A stretch of DNA of 64,000 nt from Jannaschia sp. GRR-S6-38 (GTDB taxonomy: Bacteria > Pseudomonadota > Alphaproteobacteria > Rhodobacterales > Rhodobacteraceae): NCBI RefSeq assembly GCF_029853695.1, contig NZ_CP122537.1:310001-374000 (forward strand), written 5' to 3'. A program made the position numbers and the translations under genes. Below the pieces are notes generated by a model. It saw nothing but the letters and a program-made list of their open reading frames with translations. It did no database searches and was not told where the DNA came from. Positions 33,239 through 42,556 of this stretch are shown here, piece by piece (the first letter of the stretch is position 1; each line of letters begins with the position of its first letter).

Positions 33239-34435
33239 CTGACATCCGCCCTTTCCATCGTCCGGAACCGGAACTTCGCCGCTTTGCTCCTGGCGAATAC
33301 CGTCCTCGCCTCGGCCTTCCCGATCCAGCTGCTTCTCGGAAGCCTGGCGGGACTGATCCTGGCGCCGAGCCCGGCGCTGGCGACGCTGCCGGCCTCGGTC
33401 CAGACCCTTGCGGCGCTGGTGGCCGCCGCGCCGTTCTCCCTGCTGATGGGGCGGATGGGGCGGCGGGCGGGGTTCGCTGTCGGGGGTCTGACGACCTGTC
33501 TGGGCGCCCTGGCCGCGATGCAGGCGCTGTCCTCGCAGAGCTTCGAGCTGCTCTGCCTGGGGCATTTCCTGATGGGGGCGGGCTGGGCCTCGTTCCAGTA
33601 TTTCCGCTTCGCGGCGGCGGAGGTCGTCGAGCAAACTTGGCGGCCGGTCGCCATCTCCCTGATGCTGACCTCCGGGCTGGTCGCGGCCATCGTCGGACCG
33701 CAGGTCTTCATCGCCGCCAAGGACGCGTTCGTGCCCATCCCGTTCCTAGGCGCCTACGCGGCCGTTGCCCTGATCGGCCTGCTGGGCCTCCTGCCGCTGG
33801 CCTTCGTCCGGATGCCCCGGCCCGTCCGGGCCAAGAAGGACGGGCCCGCCGCCGCCGGGGCCGCCCTCCGCGCCGCGCTGCGTCGCCGCCCGGTCCGGCG
33901 CGCCGTCGCCATCGCCGCGGTGTCGCAGGGGGTCATGGTCTTCCTGATGATCCCGACCCCGATCGCCATGATCGGCTGCGGGTTCAGCGAGGCCGCCGCC
34001 GGCGACGTCGTCCGCTGGCACATCGTCGCGATGTTCGCGCCGAGCTTCTTCACCGGCTTTCTCATTCAGCGGTTCGGGGCGCAGACGATCGCGACGGTCG
34101 GGCTCCTCGCGATCATCGCCGCCGCGACCGCCGCCGCGTCGGGCCTGTCGGCGGGCCATTTCTACGGCGCGTTGATCGTCCTCGGCCTCGGCTGGAACTT
34201 CGGCTTCATCGGCGCCACGGCGATGCTGGACGCGGCGGTGTCCGAGGCGGAGAAGGCGGCGGTGCAGGGGGCGAATGACACGATCATCGCGCTCGTCTCG
34301 ACGGGTCTCGCCTTCGCCGCGGGCCTCGTGATCGCGGGGGCCGGATGGGCCGTGCTCGCGATGATGTCAGGCGGCATCGTCCTGTTGGCCGTCGCGGCGC
34401 TTGCATGGGATCGAACCGTGGCGGTGGAGACCTAG
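33239..34435 (+). CDS. MFS transporter, apparently starting at CTG
   Basis: A major facilitator with about 12 hydrophobic segments and the MFS loop signature LLMGRMGRRAGFAVGG between helices 2 and 3. The open frame begins after a TAA at 33221; the first ATG or TTG candidates (TTG 33284) fall inside transmembrane helix 1. Sequence upstream, beginning TSALSIVRNRNFAALLLAN, reads like the proper N-terminus of this family, and a GGAG at 33227-33230 is 8 bp before CTG 33239, so CTG is the best start (398 residues). Alternatively a sequencing error removed an ATG. The substrate is not evident. No partner genes. Confidence 0.8.
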   Translation: MTSALSIVRNRNFAALLLANTVLASAFPIQLLLGSLAGLILAPSPALATLPASVQTLAALVAAAPFSLLMGRMGRRAGFAVGGLTTCLGALAAMQALSSQSFELLCLGHFLMGAGWASFQYFRFAAAEVVEQTWRPVAISLMLTSGLVAAIVGPQVFIAAKDAFVPIPFLGAYAAVALIGLLGLLPLAFVRMPRPVRAKKDGPAAAGAALRAALRRRPVRRAVAIAAVSQGVMVFLMIPTPIAMIGCGFSEAAAGDVVRWHIVAMFAPSFFTGFLIQRFGAQTIATVGLLAIIAAATAAASGLSAGHFYGALIVLGLGWNFGFIGATAMLDAAVSEAEKAAVQGANDTIIALVSTGLAFAAGLVIAGAGWAVLAMMSGGIVLLAVAALAWDRTVAVET

Positions 34436-34587
34436 GGCGCCTGCCCCTCGCGCCCGCGTCATCCCGGGATCGACGGGAGGCCCCTGAAAACGTACCACAC
34501 CCGGCGCGGCGGGTCCGTGTGGTCGAGGCCCCGGCCGGACGGGATCCGTTGCGGCCGGGTGCCTCATTTCGTAGCAGGAGGCCCGGC
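34436..34587. other. Convergent intergenic region with two inverted repeats
   Basis: The 152 bp between MFS and ndk stops hold ACCACAC (34494-34500) against GTGTGGT (34517-34523), and CCCGGCCG (34530-34537) against CGGCCGGG (34552-34559). Either could form a 3'-end hairpin; the second lies 28 bp past the ndk stop on the minus strand but no T-tract follows. No gene is seen. Confidence 0.45.
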
Positions 34588-35010
34588 TCAGCCGACCAGT
34601 TCGAGGCCCGAGAAGAAATAGGCGATTTCTTCCTTGGCGGTGTCCGGCCCGTCCGAGCCGTGGACCGAGTTCTCGCCGATCGACAGCGCGTATTCCTTGC
34701 GGATCGTGCCCGGCGCCGCCTCGGCGGGGTTGGTCGCGCCCATGACTTCGCGGTTCTTGGCGATGGCGTCCTCGCCTTCCAGAACCTGAACCACGATCGG
34801 CTCGGAGGTCATGAATTCGGTCAGCTCGCCGAAGAAGGGGCGATCCTTGTGGACGCCGTAGAATTCCTGCGCCTGCGCCAGCGTCAGCTGGATCCGCTTG
34901 GAGGCGACGACTCGCAGGCCAGCCTCTTCCAGCTTGGCGGTGATCACGCCGGTCAGGTTGCGCTTGGTGGCGTCGGGCTTGATGATCGAGAAGGTGCGTT
35001 CGAGGGCCAT
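34588..35010 (-). CDS. ndk: Nucleoside diphosphate kinase
   Basis: A 140-residue enzyme that uses ATP to convert NDPs to NTPs. The active-site histidine is in [10 protein letters not shown] near residue 118, and the N-terminal [16 protein letters not shown] and AMGTTNP-like segment ([16 protein letters not shown]) are standard. ATG 35010 has GGAG upstream. Single-gene unit, convergent with the MFS gene and divergent from the ABC-F gene. Confidence 0.97.
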   Translation of the reverse strand: MALERTFSIIKPDATKRNLTGVITAKLEEAGLRVVASKRIQLTLAQAQEFYGVHKDRPFFGELTEFMTSEPIVVQVLEGEDAIAKNREVMGATNPAEAAPGTIRKEYALSIGENSVHGSDGPDTAKEEIAYFFSGLELVG

Positions 35011-35113
35011 GGAAAACTCCGTCGGATTGGTTTGGCGGCGGCCTTAGCAGGGGCCGCGGGGGAAGGGAACCGGCGCGTTGACGGCGCCGCGCCGCTGGTC
35101 CAAGGCACGCACC

Positions 35114-36973
35114 ATGCTTCAGATCACGGATCTCGGATACTCGGTCGCGGGCCGGCCCCTTTTCGAAGGGGCGACGGCGACGATTCCCGACGGCCACAAG
35201 GTCGGGCTGGTGGGCCGCAACGGCACCGGCAAGACGACGCTCTTCCGGTTGATCCGGGGCGAGTTGGCCCTCGACAGCGGCGAGATCGCCCTGCCCTCGC
35301 GCGCCCGGATCGGCGGCGTCGCGCAGGAGGTGCCGTCATCCGACGTCTCGGTGCTGGACACGGTGCTGGCCGCCGATGCCGAGCGCGCGGCGCTGCTGGC
35401 CGAGGCCGAGACCGCGACCGACCCCGCCCGCATCGCCGAGGTGCAGGCCCGGCTACAGGATATCGACGCCTGGTCCGGCGAGGCGCGCGCCTCCTCGATC
35501 CTGCGGGGCTTGGGTTTTGAGGTCGCGGACCAGGCGCGCCCCTGCTCGGACTATTCGGGCGGCTGGCGGATGCGGGTGGCGCTGGCCGGGGTGCTCTTCG
35601 CGCGGCCCGACCTGCTGCTCCTCGACGAGCCGACGAATTACCTCGATCTCGAGGGCGCGCTCTGGCTGGAAAGCTATCTCGCGCGCTATCCGCACACCGT
35701 CATCATCATCAGCCACGACCGCGGCCTTCTGAACCGCGCGGTGGGCGGCATCCTGCATCTCGAGGACCGGGGGCTGACCTATTACTCGGGCAATTACGAC
35801 CAGTTCGTGCGGATGCGCGCCGAGAAGCGCGCGGGCCTGGCCGCCGAGGCCGCCAAGCAGGATGCCCGGCGCGCCCATCTGCAAAGCTTCGTGGACCGCT
35901 TCAAGGCGAAGGCCTCCAAGGCCAAGCAGGCGCAGAGCCGCATCAAGATGCTGGAGCGGATGGAGACCGTCCGCGCCCCCGAGGACGCGGCCCGGACCGT
36001 CTTCACCTTCCCCCAGCCCGAGGAGCTGTCGCCGCCGATCCTGCGGCTGGATGCGGCCGCCGTGGGCTATGACGGCCCGCCCGTCCTGGGGCGCCTGAAC
36101 GTGCGGATCGACCAGGACGACCGTATCGCGCTCCTTGGCCGCAACGGCGAGGGAAAATCGACGCTTTCCAAGCTGTTGTCGAACAGACTTCATCCTTGCG
36201 ACGGCCAGCGGATCGCGTCGGGCAAGCTGCGGATCGGCTATTTCGCCCAGCACCAGGTCGACGAGCTGCATGTCGACGAGACCCCGCTCGAACACCTCAA
36301 GCGCGAGCGCCCCGACGACGCGCCCGCCAAGCTCCGCGCGCGGCTGGCCTCGTTCGGCCTGGGCGCCGATCAGGCCGAGACGCGGGTGGCGAAGCTGTCG
36401 GGCGGGCAGAAGGCGCGGCTCTCGCTGCTGCTGGCCACGCTGGACGCGCCGCATATGCTGATCCTCGACGAGCCGACCAACCACCTCGACATCGAAAGCC
36501 GCGAGGCGCTGGTCGAGGCGCTGACCGCCTATACCGGCGCGGTCGTGCTGGTCAGCCACGACATGCACCTTCTCAGCCTCGTGGCCGACCGGCTCTGGCT
36601 GGTGGGCGGGGGCACGGTGAAACCCTACGAAGGCGATCTGGAAAGCTATCGCAAGATCCTGCTGGCGGGCGACGACCGGCCCGAGAAGCCGCGGACGAAG
36701 CCCGACGCCGCGAAGCCCGCCCCCGTCAGCCGCGACCGGCTGATGGCGCTGCGCTCCGAGGCGCGCAAGGCCGAGGCGCGGGTCCAGAAGATCGACGCGA
36801 TGCGCGAGAAACTGGCCAAGAAGCTGGCCGATCCGGATCTCTACGAGGATGGGCGCGTGGGCGAGCTGGAGACCTGGAACAAGAAATACGCCGAGGTCAT
36901 GGAGGCCGCCGATCGCGCCGAGGCGCTGTGGCTGCGCGCCATGGAGGCCGTGGAACAGGCCGAGGCGCGATGA
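35114..36973 (+). CDS. ABC-F family ATPase (YheS/Uup type)
   Basis: A soluble twin-ABC protein of 619 residues with no membrane domain; ABC-F proteins act on the ribosome. Domain 1: Walker A GRNGTGKT, signature YSGGW, Walker B LLLLDEPTNYLD. Linker region rich in Lys/Arg (FVDRFKAKASKAKQAQ) is the P-site-tRNA interaction motif. Domain 2: Walker A GRNGEGKS, signature LSGGQ, Walker B LILDEPTNHLD. The C-terminus is an alpha-helical coiled coil (LRSEARKAEARVQKIDAMRE). The domain-1 signature YSGGW is the usual ABC-F variant. It overlaps marC by 4 bp. Confidence 0.93.
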   Translation: MLQITDLGYSVAGRPLFEGATATIPDGHKVGLVGRNGTGKTTLFRLIRGELALDSGEIALPSRARIGGVAQEVPSSDVSVLDTVLAADAERAALLAEAETATDPARIAEVQARLQDIDAWSGEARASSILRGLGFEVADQARPCSDYSGGWRMRVALAGVLFARPDLLLLDEPTNYLDLEGALWLESYLARYPHTVIIISHDRGLLNRAVGGILHLEDRGLTYYSGNYDQFVRMRAEKRAGLAAEAAKQDARRAHLQSFVDRFKAKASKAKQAQSRIKMLERMETVRAPEDAARTVFTFPQPEELSPPILRLDAAAVGYDGPPVLGRLNVRIDQDDRIALLGRNGEGKSTLSKLLSNRLHPCDGQRIASGKLRIGYFAQHQVDELHVDETPLEHLKRERPDDAPAKLRARLASFGLGADQAETRVAKLSGGQKARLSLLLATLDAPHMLILDEPTNHLDIESREALVEALTAYTGAVVLVSHDMHLLSLVADRLWLVGGGTVKPYEGDLESYRKILLAGDDRPEKPRTKPDAAKPAPVSRDRLMALRSEARKAEARVQKIDAMREKLAKKLADPDLYEDGRVGELETWNKKYAEVMEAADRAEALWLRAMEAVEQAEAR

Positions 36974-37578
36974 CCGCGCCCGAGGCCCTGACCGCCTTCA
37001 CGGCGCTCTTCGTCATCATCGACCCGATCGGTCTGGTGCCGATCTTCATCGCGCTGACCGCCGGCATGGACGCGCGTCACCGCCGCGCCATCGCGCTGCG
37101 CGCCTGCGCGGTCGCGACGGCGCTGCTGATCGTCTTCACCCTGGCGGGCGAGAGCCTGCTGGCCTTCGTCGGCATCTCGATGCCCGCCTTCCGCATCGCG
37201 GGGGGAATCCTTCTGTTCCTGACCGCGCTCGACATGCTGTTCGAGCGCCGCAGCCAGCGCCGCGAGGGCCAGGCCGAGTCGCATCCCGAGGACCCGTCGG
37301 TCTTTCCGCTCGCCCTCCCGCTGATCGCCGGGCCGGGCGCGATCACGACGATGATCCTGCTGACCGACGGCGCCGATACGGTCGGCACGGTCTCGGCCAT
37401 CGGCGTGATGCTGGCCGTGATCGCGGTGGTGCTGATCCTGTTCCAGCTCGCCGCGCCGCTGGAGCGTCTGCTGGGCCCGACCGGCATCAACGTCGTCACC
37501 CGGCTGCTCGGCATGCTGCTGGCCGCGCTCTCGGTGCAGTTCGTCCTCGACGGCATTTCCGACCTTCCGGGCTGGTAA
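36970..37578 (+). CDS. MarC-family integral membrane protein
   Basis: A 202-residue protein of the MarC/NAAT family with six predicted transmembrane helices: LTAFTALFVIIDPIGLVPIF with the conserved DPIG, LRACAVATALLIVFTLAGES, RIAGGILLFLTALDMLF, FPLALPLIAGPGAITTMIL with the conserved PLIAGPG, and two C-terminal helices. Once linked to multiple antibiotic resistance, MarC proteins have no proven drug-efflux role. The ATG overlaps the ABC-F stop as ATGA, so the two are coupled. Confidence 0.9.
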   Translation: MTAPEALTAFTALFVIIDPIGLVPIFIALTAGMDARHRRAIALRACAVATALLIVFTLAGESLLAFVGISMPAFRIAGGILLFLTALDMLFERRSQRREGQAESHPEDPSVFPLALPLIAGPGAITTMILLTDGADTVGTVSAIGVMLAVIAVVLILFQLAAPLERLLGPTGINVVTRLLGMLLAALSVQFVLDGISDLPGW

Positions 37579-37606
37579 GCGGGCGGGTCGCGCTTATGTC
37601 AGGGCG

Positions 37607-38194
37607 ATGAGCGCGGATCAGGCGGCATATGCGATCTATCTCGGCCTCTTCGGGGTTGTGATCGCGATCGGCTATCTCGCGGCCAATCGCGGGCGGCTGG
37701 GACAGACGCTGCAACAGGCGGCGATCTGGGGGTTCATCTTCATCGGCGTGGTGCTGGTCTACGGCATCTGGGACGATATCGAGCGCACGCTGGTGCCACG
37801 CCAGAGCATGGCGGTGGACGGCGAGTCGGTGATGATCGACGTGCCGCGCGCGCGAAACGGCCATTACTACCTGACGATGGAGGTGAACGGCGCGCCGATC
37901 CGCTTCGTCATCGACACCGGCGCGACGGATCTCGTCCTGACCCAGGAGGATGCGGCCCGGGCGGGCATCGACGTGGACAGCCTGCGCTATTTCGGCCGCG
38001 CCATGACCGCGAACGGCCCCGTCGAGACGGCCGAGATACGGCTGGAGACGGTCGGCCTCGGTGCCTTCGTCGACCGCGACGTCCGCGCCGTCGTCAATGC
38101 CGGCGAGATGGGCCAGAGCCTGCTGGGCATGTCCTATCTCGGCGCGTTCGGCCGGATCGAGATCGAGGACGAACGGCTGCGGCTGGTGCGCTGA
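37607..38194 (+). CDS. Retropepsin-like aspartic protease (TIGR02281 clan), membrane-anchored
   Basis: A 195-residue protein with two N-terminal hydrophobic segments (about 8-25 and 39-57) and a retroviral-protease-like domain: VIDTGATDLVLTQEDAA with catalytic Asp103 in DTG, and LLGMSYLGAFGRIEIEDERL as the second conserved block. As in retropepsins, a dimer would be needed for activity. The domain is likely periplasmic. It is 28 bp after marC on the same strand, perhaps in the same transcript. The physiological substrate is unknown. Confidence 0.85.
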   Translation: MSADQAAYAIYLGLFGVVIAIGYLAANRGRLGQTLQQAAIWGFIFIGVVLVYGIWDDIERTLVPRQSMAVDGESVMIDVPRARNGHYYLTMEVNGAPIRFVIDTGATDLVLTQEDAARAGIDVDSLRYFGRAMTANGPVETAEIRLETVGLGAFVDRDVRAVVNAGEMGQSLLGMSYLGAFGRIEIEDERLRLVR

Positions 38195-38267
38195 AGAACG
38201 GCCCGGAAGCCGCTGAATTCACTACGGGAACGTCTTCCGCGTTCGCCGTCGCCGCGTCGCTCCCGCG

Positions 38268-38729
38268 TCAGACGTTCTTCGATGCCTTCTCTTCCCACTT
38301 ACCCGACTCCTCAGACCAGTAACGCGCGCCGATCCCGGCCCCGGTCAGCGCGCTCCATTGCGCGCGTGCTTCCGCGACGGCGGCGTCGTCGTTGCCGTCG
38401 AACAGAATGCAGACCCGTGCGAGCGGACCCACCTCCTCGGCCGCGACCGTGGCACCGTCGACGGCCATCACGCAGTCGGGCTCGTTCGCCGCCGCCCCGG
38501 TCGTCAGGAGGATCGGCTGCCGCGCATCGTGTTCGCCACCGGCAAGCCCATGCGGCAGGAAGCCGTCATTCGGGCCCTGCCACAGCTTCTGGTCGAGCCA
38601 GTCCAGCCGTTCCGGGTCGCCGCCCCGCACCGCGACGCGCCAGCCCTGCTTGAGACTGCGCTCCAGGAGCGGCGCCAGGACCTCGGGCACCGCGCGGCGC
38701 GTCAGGTGGTAGAAATAGACCTCACCCAT
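38268..38729 (-). CDS. holC: DNA polymerase III chi subunit
   Basis: A 153-residue replisome accessory protein that links the clamp loader to SSB. Typical features are VYFYHLTRRAVPEVLAPLLE at the start, GWRVAVRGGDPERLDWLDQ, KLWQGPNDGFLPHGLAGG and QPILLTTGAAANEPDCVMAVD. It overlaps the pepA stop by 8 bp and is downstream on the same strand, the classical pepA-holC pairing. Its start ATG is 38729. Confidence 0.93.
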   Translation of the reverse strand: MGEVYFYHLTRRAVPEVLAPLLERSLKQGWRVAVRGGDPERLDWLDQKLWQGPNDGFLPHGLAGGEHDARQPILLTTGAAANEPDCVMAVDGATVAAEEVGPLARVCILFDGNDDAAVAEARAQWSALTGAGIGARYWSEESGKWEEKASKNV

Positions 38730-40200
38730 CCTTGGCTTCGAACCGGTCCCGGATCAGCCGGTCCAGCGCGCGCACGCCCCAGCCGGTCGCGCCCGCGGGC
38801 GACAGGGCCGTGCCCGACGAGACCGAGGCCACGCCCGCGATGTCGAGATGGATCCAGGGCGTTCCGTCCTTGACGAAGCGCTGCAGGAACTGGGCCGCCG
38901 TGATCGACCCGGCGGGCCGGCCGCCCACGTTCTTCATGTCCGCCACGCGGGACTTGAGCTGCTTGTCGTAGGCTTCGCCCAACGGCAGGCGCCAGGCGCC
39001 CTCGCCCGTGTCCTTCGCGGCCTTCAGGAAGGCGTCGCAGAGCGCGTCGTCATTCGCAAAGACGCCCGCATTCTCGTGGCCCAGACCGATGATGATGGCG
39101 CCGGTCAGCGTGGCGAGGTCGATCATGCCGGTGGGCTCGAACCGGTCCTGCGCGTACCACATGATGTCGCACAGCACGAGACGACCCTCGGCATCGGTGT
39201 TGATGACCTCGACCGTGTCGCCCTTCATAGAGCGCACCACGTCGCCGGGCCGCTGCGCGCGGCCGTCGGGCATGTTCTCGACGAGGCCAACGATGGCCAC
39301 GACATTGGCCTTCGCCTTCCGCGCGGCCAGCGTGTGCATGGCGCCCGCGACGGTGCCCGCGCCGCCCATGTCCATCGTCATGTCTTCCATGCCCGCGGCC
39401 GGCTTGATCGAAATGCCGCCGGTGTCGAAGACGACGCCCTTGCCGATCAGCGCGAAGGGCTTCTCGTCGCCACCGCCCTTCCATTGCATGACCACCACCT
39501 TGGACGGGCTTTCCGAGCCGTGGCCCACGGCCAGGAGCGTCCGCATCCCGAGCCTTTCGAGATCGGCCTCCTCCAGCACCTCGACCTCGACGCCGAGTGC
39601 GCGCAGCTTTTCCAGCCGGGCGGCGAATTCGGTCGTGGTCAGCACGTTGGCAGGCTCGTTGACCAGATCGCGCGTCAGGAACACGCCTTCGGCGGCGGCG
39701 CGGGCATCGGCGAAATCGGCCCCGGCCGCGTCGGGATCCTTGACCATCACCGAGATCGCGGCGGTCTCGGGCTTGTCGTCGCCGGTCTTGTGATCGGCGA
39801 AATCGTAGCCGCGCAGCACCGCCCCCAGGACGATGTCCGACAGCAGCCGCTGGCTGCCTGCCAGCACCGTCAGCGGACGCGCGCCGCGCAGCTTGGCCAG
39901 CGCCGCGCCCGCCGTCATCGCCTTCATCATTCCGGGCCGGCGATCTAGCCGGACGATCGCGACGCAGCTGGCCGCGAGCCCGTTCGGGAAGGCCAGCTCC
40001 ATCACCTCGCCGGGCTTCAGCTTTTCGAAGGCCGGCGATTCGACGGCGCGCTTGACCGCGCCCTTCGACAGCCGGTTGAGCCGCCGCGCCTCGGGCGAGA
40101 GGGTGCCGCCCTCGGGCACGAAACAGGCGATCACCCCCTCGGCCCCGCTCAGCGCGTCGAGATCGGTGGCGGTGAAGGTCACGTCGGCGGGTCGGGTCAT
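38722..40200 (-). CDS. pepA: Leucyl aminopeptidase (M17)
   Basis: A cytoplasmic dizinc/manganese aminopeptidase releasing N-terminal residues. The 492-residue protein shows the M17 signature NTDAEGRLVL, the metal-binding KGVVFDTGGISIKP, DMGGAGTVAG, and VVAIVGLVENM. ATG 40200. The pepA-holC order is conserved in proteobacteria. It is divergent from lptF with a 146-bp shared upstream region in which no clear operator is visible. Confidence 0.95.
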   Translation of the reverse strand: MTRPADVTFTATDLDALSGAEGVIACFVPEGGTLSPEARRLNRLSKGAVKRAVESPAFEKLKPGEVMELAFPNGLAASCVAIVRLDRRPGMMKAMTAGAALAKLRGARPLTVLAGSQRLLSDIVLGAVLRGYDFADHKTGDDKPETAAISVMVKDPDAAGADFADARAAAEGVFLTRDLVNEPANVLTTTEFAARLEKLRALGVEVEVLEEADLERLGMRTLLAVGHGSESPSKVVVMQWKGGGDEKPFALIGKGVVFDTGGISIKPAAGMEDMTMDMGGAGTVAGAMHTLAARKAKANVVAIVGLVENMPDGRAQRPGDVVRSMKGDTVEVINTDAEGRLVLCDIMWYAQDRFEPTGMIDLATLTGAIIIGLGHENAGVFANDDALCDAFLKAAKDTGEGAWRLPLGEAYDKQLKSRVADMKNVGGRPAGSITAAQFLQRFVKDGTPWIHLDIAGVASVSSGTALSPAGATGWGVRALDRLIRDRFEAKDG

Positions 40201-40346
40201 GAAGGGCTCCGGTTCGGATGGGAATGGCGTCTCGCGCGGACCCTAGCGCCCGGCCGGGGCCAGTTCCAGCCGCGCGGTCAGATCGGGGCTTTGACGCCCC
40301 GGCCCATCCGGCTAGACAGGGCGCAATGGGCCGCCCGGGGGACGGA

Positions 40347-41462
40347 GTGGGAACGTTCGACAGATACCTCGCGGGGCAACTGCTGGCCTATTTCGGCTTC
40401 TTCAGCCTGGTGCTGGTCTCCGTCTATTGGGTGAACCGCGCGATCGGGCTGTTCGACCGGCTGATCGCCGGCGGTTCCTCGGTCGTGATCTTCCTCGAAT
40501 TCACCGCGCTGGCGCTCCCGGGCGTGATCCAGGCGGTGCTCCCGGTCTCGGCGCTGGTGGCGACGCTTTACGGGATCAACCGGTTGACCAGCGATAGCGA
40601 GATGGTCGTCGCGCAGACCACGGGCCTGGGCCCCTGGCGTCTGGCGCGCCCGGCGCTGGCCTTCGGTCTGGTGGTGGCCGTGATGCTGTCGGTGCTCGGC
40701 CACTTTCTGGTGCCCCTGTCGCGCGTCGCGCTGGCCGAGCGCGGCGAGGAGCTGGGCCAGGACATCACCGCGCGCTTTCTGACGGAGGGGGAGTTCCTGC
40801 ACCCCGGCGCGGGCGTCACCGTCTATGTCCGCGAGATCACCGAGGCGGGCGAGCTTCTGGGCCTCTTCCTGCAGGACCGGCGCCGCCCGGACACGCGCAC
40901 CTCCTACACCGCCGAGCGGGCGATCCTGGTGCGTGCGGAAGGCGGCACGCGCCTCGTGATGTTCGACGGGATGGCGCAGACGCTGCAGGTGCCGACGCGC
41001 AGCCTCGTGACCACGACCTTCGAGGATTTCGCCTACGATCTCGAGGGGCTCGCGGGCGGCCGCGGCGAGCGGCGGGCCGATCCGCGCGAGCTGCCGACCG
41101 GGGCTTTGCTGCGGGCGGATGCGGTGGCGCAGGCGGCCACCGGCGCCGACGTGGCCAAGCTGCGCTACGAGGGGCATGTCCGCTTCGCCGATCCGCTCTT
41201 CGCCGCGGCGCTGCCGCTGATGGCGCTGGGGTTCCTGATGCTGGGCGGCTATTCGCGGCTCGGGCTCTGGCGGCAGATCCTCGCCGCGGTCATGGCCTCG
41301 GTCCTCCTCGAGATGCTGGGCAACGTCGCCGAGAACTCCGTGCGCCAGGATGCCGACCTCTGGCCGCTGGTCTATGCCCCGGCGGTTCTGACCTGGTCGC
41401 TGGCGGTTTTGTTGCTCTGGCGGGACACGCGCGGGCCGCGGATCATGGGCGCGCCCGCATGA
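40347..41462 (+). CDS. lptF: LPS export ABC transporter permease LptF
   Basis: One of the two permeases that, with LptB, extract lipopolysaccharide from the inner membrane. Six transmembrane helices are arranged as three at each end, with a periplasmic jelly-roll domain between (EFLHPGAGVTVYVREITEAG, RLVMFDGMAQTLQVP). The N-terminus GTFDRYLAGQLLAYFGFF aligns with the MSRFDRY start of relatives, so GTG 40347 is preferred; ATG 40326 in frame would add seven residues and has AGGG upstream. It overlaps lptG by 4 bp. Head of the lptF-lptG-lptD-surA-pdxA-rsmA run. Confidence 0.93.
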   Translation: MGTFDRYLAGQLLAYFGFFSLVLVSVYWVNRAIGLFDRLIAGGSSVVIFLEFTALALPGVIQAVLPVSALVATLYGINRLTSDSEMVVAQTTGLGPWRLARPALAFGLVVAVMLSVLGHFLVPLSRVALAERGEELGQDITARFLTEGEFLHPGAGVTVYVREITEAGELLGLFLQDRRRPDTRTSYTAERAILVRAEGGTRLVMFDGMAQTLQVPTRSLVTTTFEDFAYDLEGLAGGRGERRADPRELPTGALLRADAVAQAATGADVAKLRYEGHVRFADPLFAAALPLMALGFLMLGGYSRLGLWRQILAAVMASVLLEMLGNVAENSVRQDADLWPLVYAPAVLTWSLAVLLLWRDTRGPRIMGAPA

Positions 41463-42556
41463 TCCTGCCGCTCTATATCGCGCGACGCTTCATCTGGCTG
41501 GTCCTGATCGTGACGCTGGTTTTCACCGGCCTTCTGCTGCCCATCGACCTGATGGAGCAACTCCGCCGTCTCGACGGGCAGGATGCGGGCTTCGGCGACG
41601 GCTTGCGGCTCGCGCTTCTGAACCTGCCGGCGGCGCTCTACCAGATCCTGCCGCTGATCGTGATCCTGTCGACGCTGGCGCTGTTCCTCGCGCTGGCTCG
41701 GTCGTCCGAACTGGTGGTGATCCGCGCGGCGGGGCGCTCGGCCCTGCGCGCGCTGCTGGCGCCGGTCGCGGCGGCGGTCCTGCTGGGCGTCGCGGCGCTG
41801 ATCGTCGTGAACCCGATCGTCGCCGCCACCCAGGCCGCCTACGAGCGCGAGATCGCGGCCTTCCGGACCGGGCTCAGCTCGGTCCTGTCGGTCAGCGAGG
41901 AGGGCGTCTGGCTGCGCCAGGGCGACGCGCAGGGACAGACCGTGATCCGCGCGGCGCGGTCGTCGCTCGACGGCACGGTCCTCTTCGAGGCGACCTTCAT
42001 CTCCTTCGACGGCTCCGGCAGCCCGACCGAGCGGATCGACGCCGCGCGCGCCGAGCTGGCCGACGCGCAATGGCTGCTGCAGGACGCCAAGCGCTGGCCG
42101 CTCGCGCAATCCGACAACCCCGAGCGCGACGCGCAATCGGTGCCCTTCGCGTCGATCCCGTCCTCGCTCACGCGCGAGGGCATCCGCGACAGCTTCGGCG
42201 TGCCCTCCTCCATCCCGATCTTCCAGCTTCCGGGCTTCATCCAGCAGCTCGACGCGGCGGGTTTCTCGGGTCGGACGCATCGCGTCTGGTTCCAGACCGA
42301 GCTTGCGAACCCGCTCATGCTGGCGGCAATGGTGATGATCGGCGCGGCCTTCACCATGCGCCATGTCCGGGCTGGCGGCTCGGGGCTGATGGTGCTGTCG
42401 GCGCTGCTTCTGGGCTTCGGCGTCTTCTTCCTGCGCAACTTCGCGCAGGTGCTGGGCGAAAACGGCCAGCTCCCCGTCATGCTGGCGGTCTGGGCGCCGC
42501 CGCTTGCCGCGATCCTGCTGGCGTTGGGCGTGATCCTGCGGCTGGAAGACGGGTGA
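41459..42556 (+). CDS. lptG: LPS export ABC transporter permease LptG
   Basis: A 365-residue partner of LptF with the same layout: LYIARRFIWLVLIVTLVFTG as helix 1, helices 2 and 3 (NLPAALYQILPLIVILSTLA), a periplasmic beta-jelly-roll, and three C-terminal helices (ELANPLMLAAMVMIGAAFTM, VLSALLLGFGVFFLRNFA). ATG 41459 overlaps the lptF stop (ATGA), and its own stop TGA shares a base with the lptD ATG (TGATG), so expression of the inner- and outer-membrane parts is coupled. Confidence 0.94.
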   Translation: MILPLYIARRFIWLVLIVTLVFTGLLLPIDLMEQLRRLDGQDAGFGDGLRLALLNLPAALYQILPLIVILSTLALFLALARSSELVVIRAAGRSALRALLAPVAAAVLLGVAALIVVNPIVAATQAAYEREIAAFRTGLSSVLSVSEEGVWLRQGDAQGQTVIRAARSSLDGTVLFEATFISFDGSGSPTERIDAARAELADAQWLLQDAKRWPLAQSDNPERDAQSVPFASIPSSLTREGIRDSFGVPSSIPIFQLPGFIQQLDAAGFSGRTHRVWFQTELANPLMLAAMVMIGAAFTMRHVRAGGSGLMVLSALLLGFGVFFLRNFAQVLGENGQLPVMLAVWAPPLAAILLALGVILRLEDG

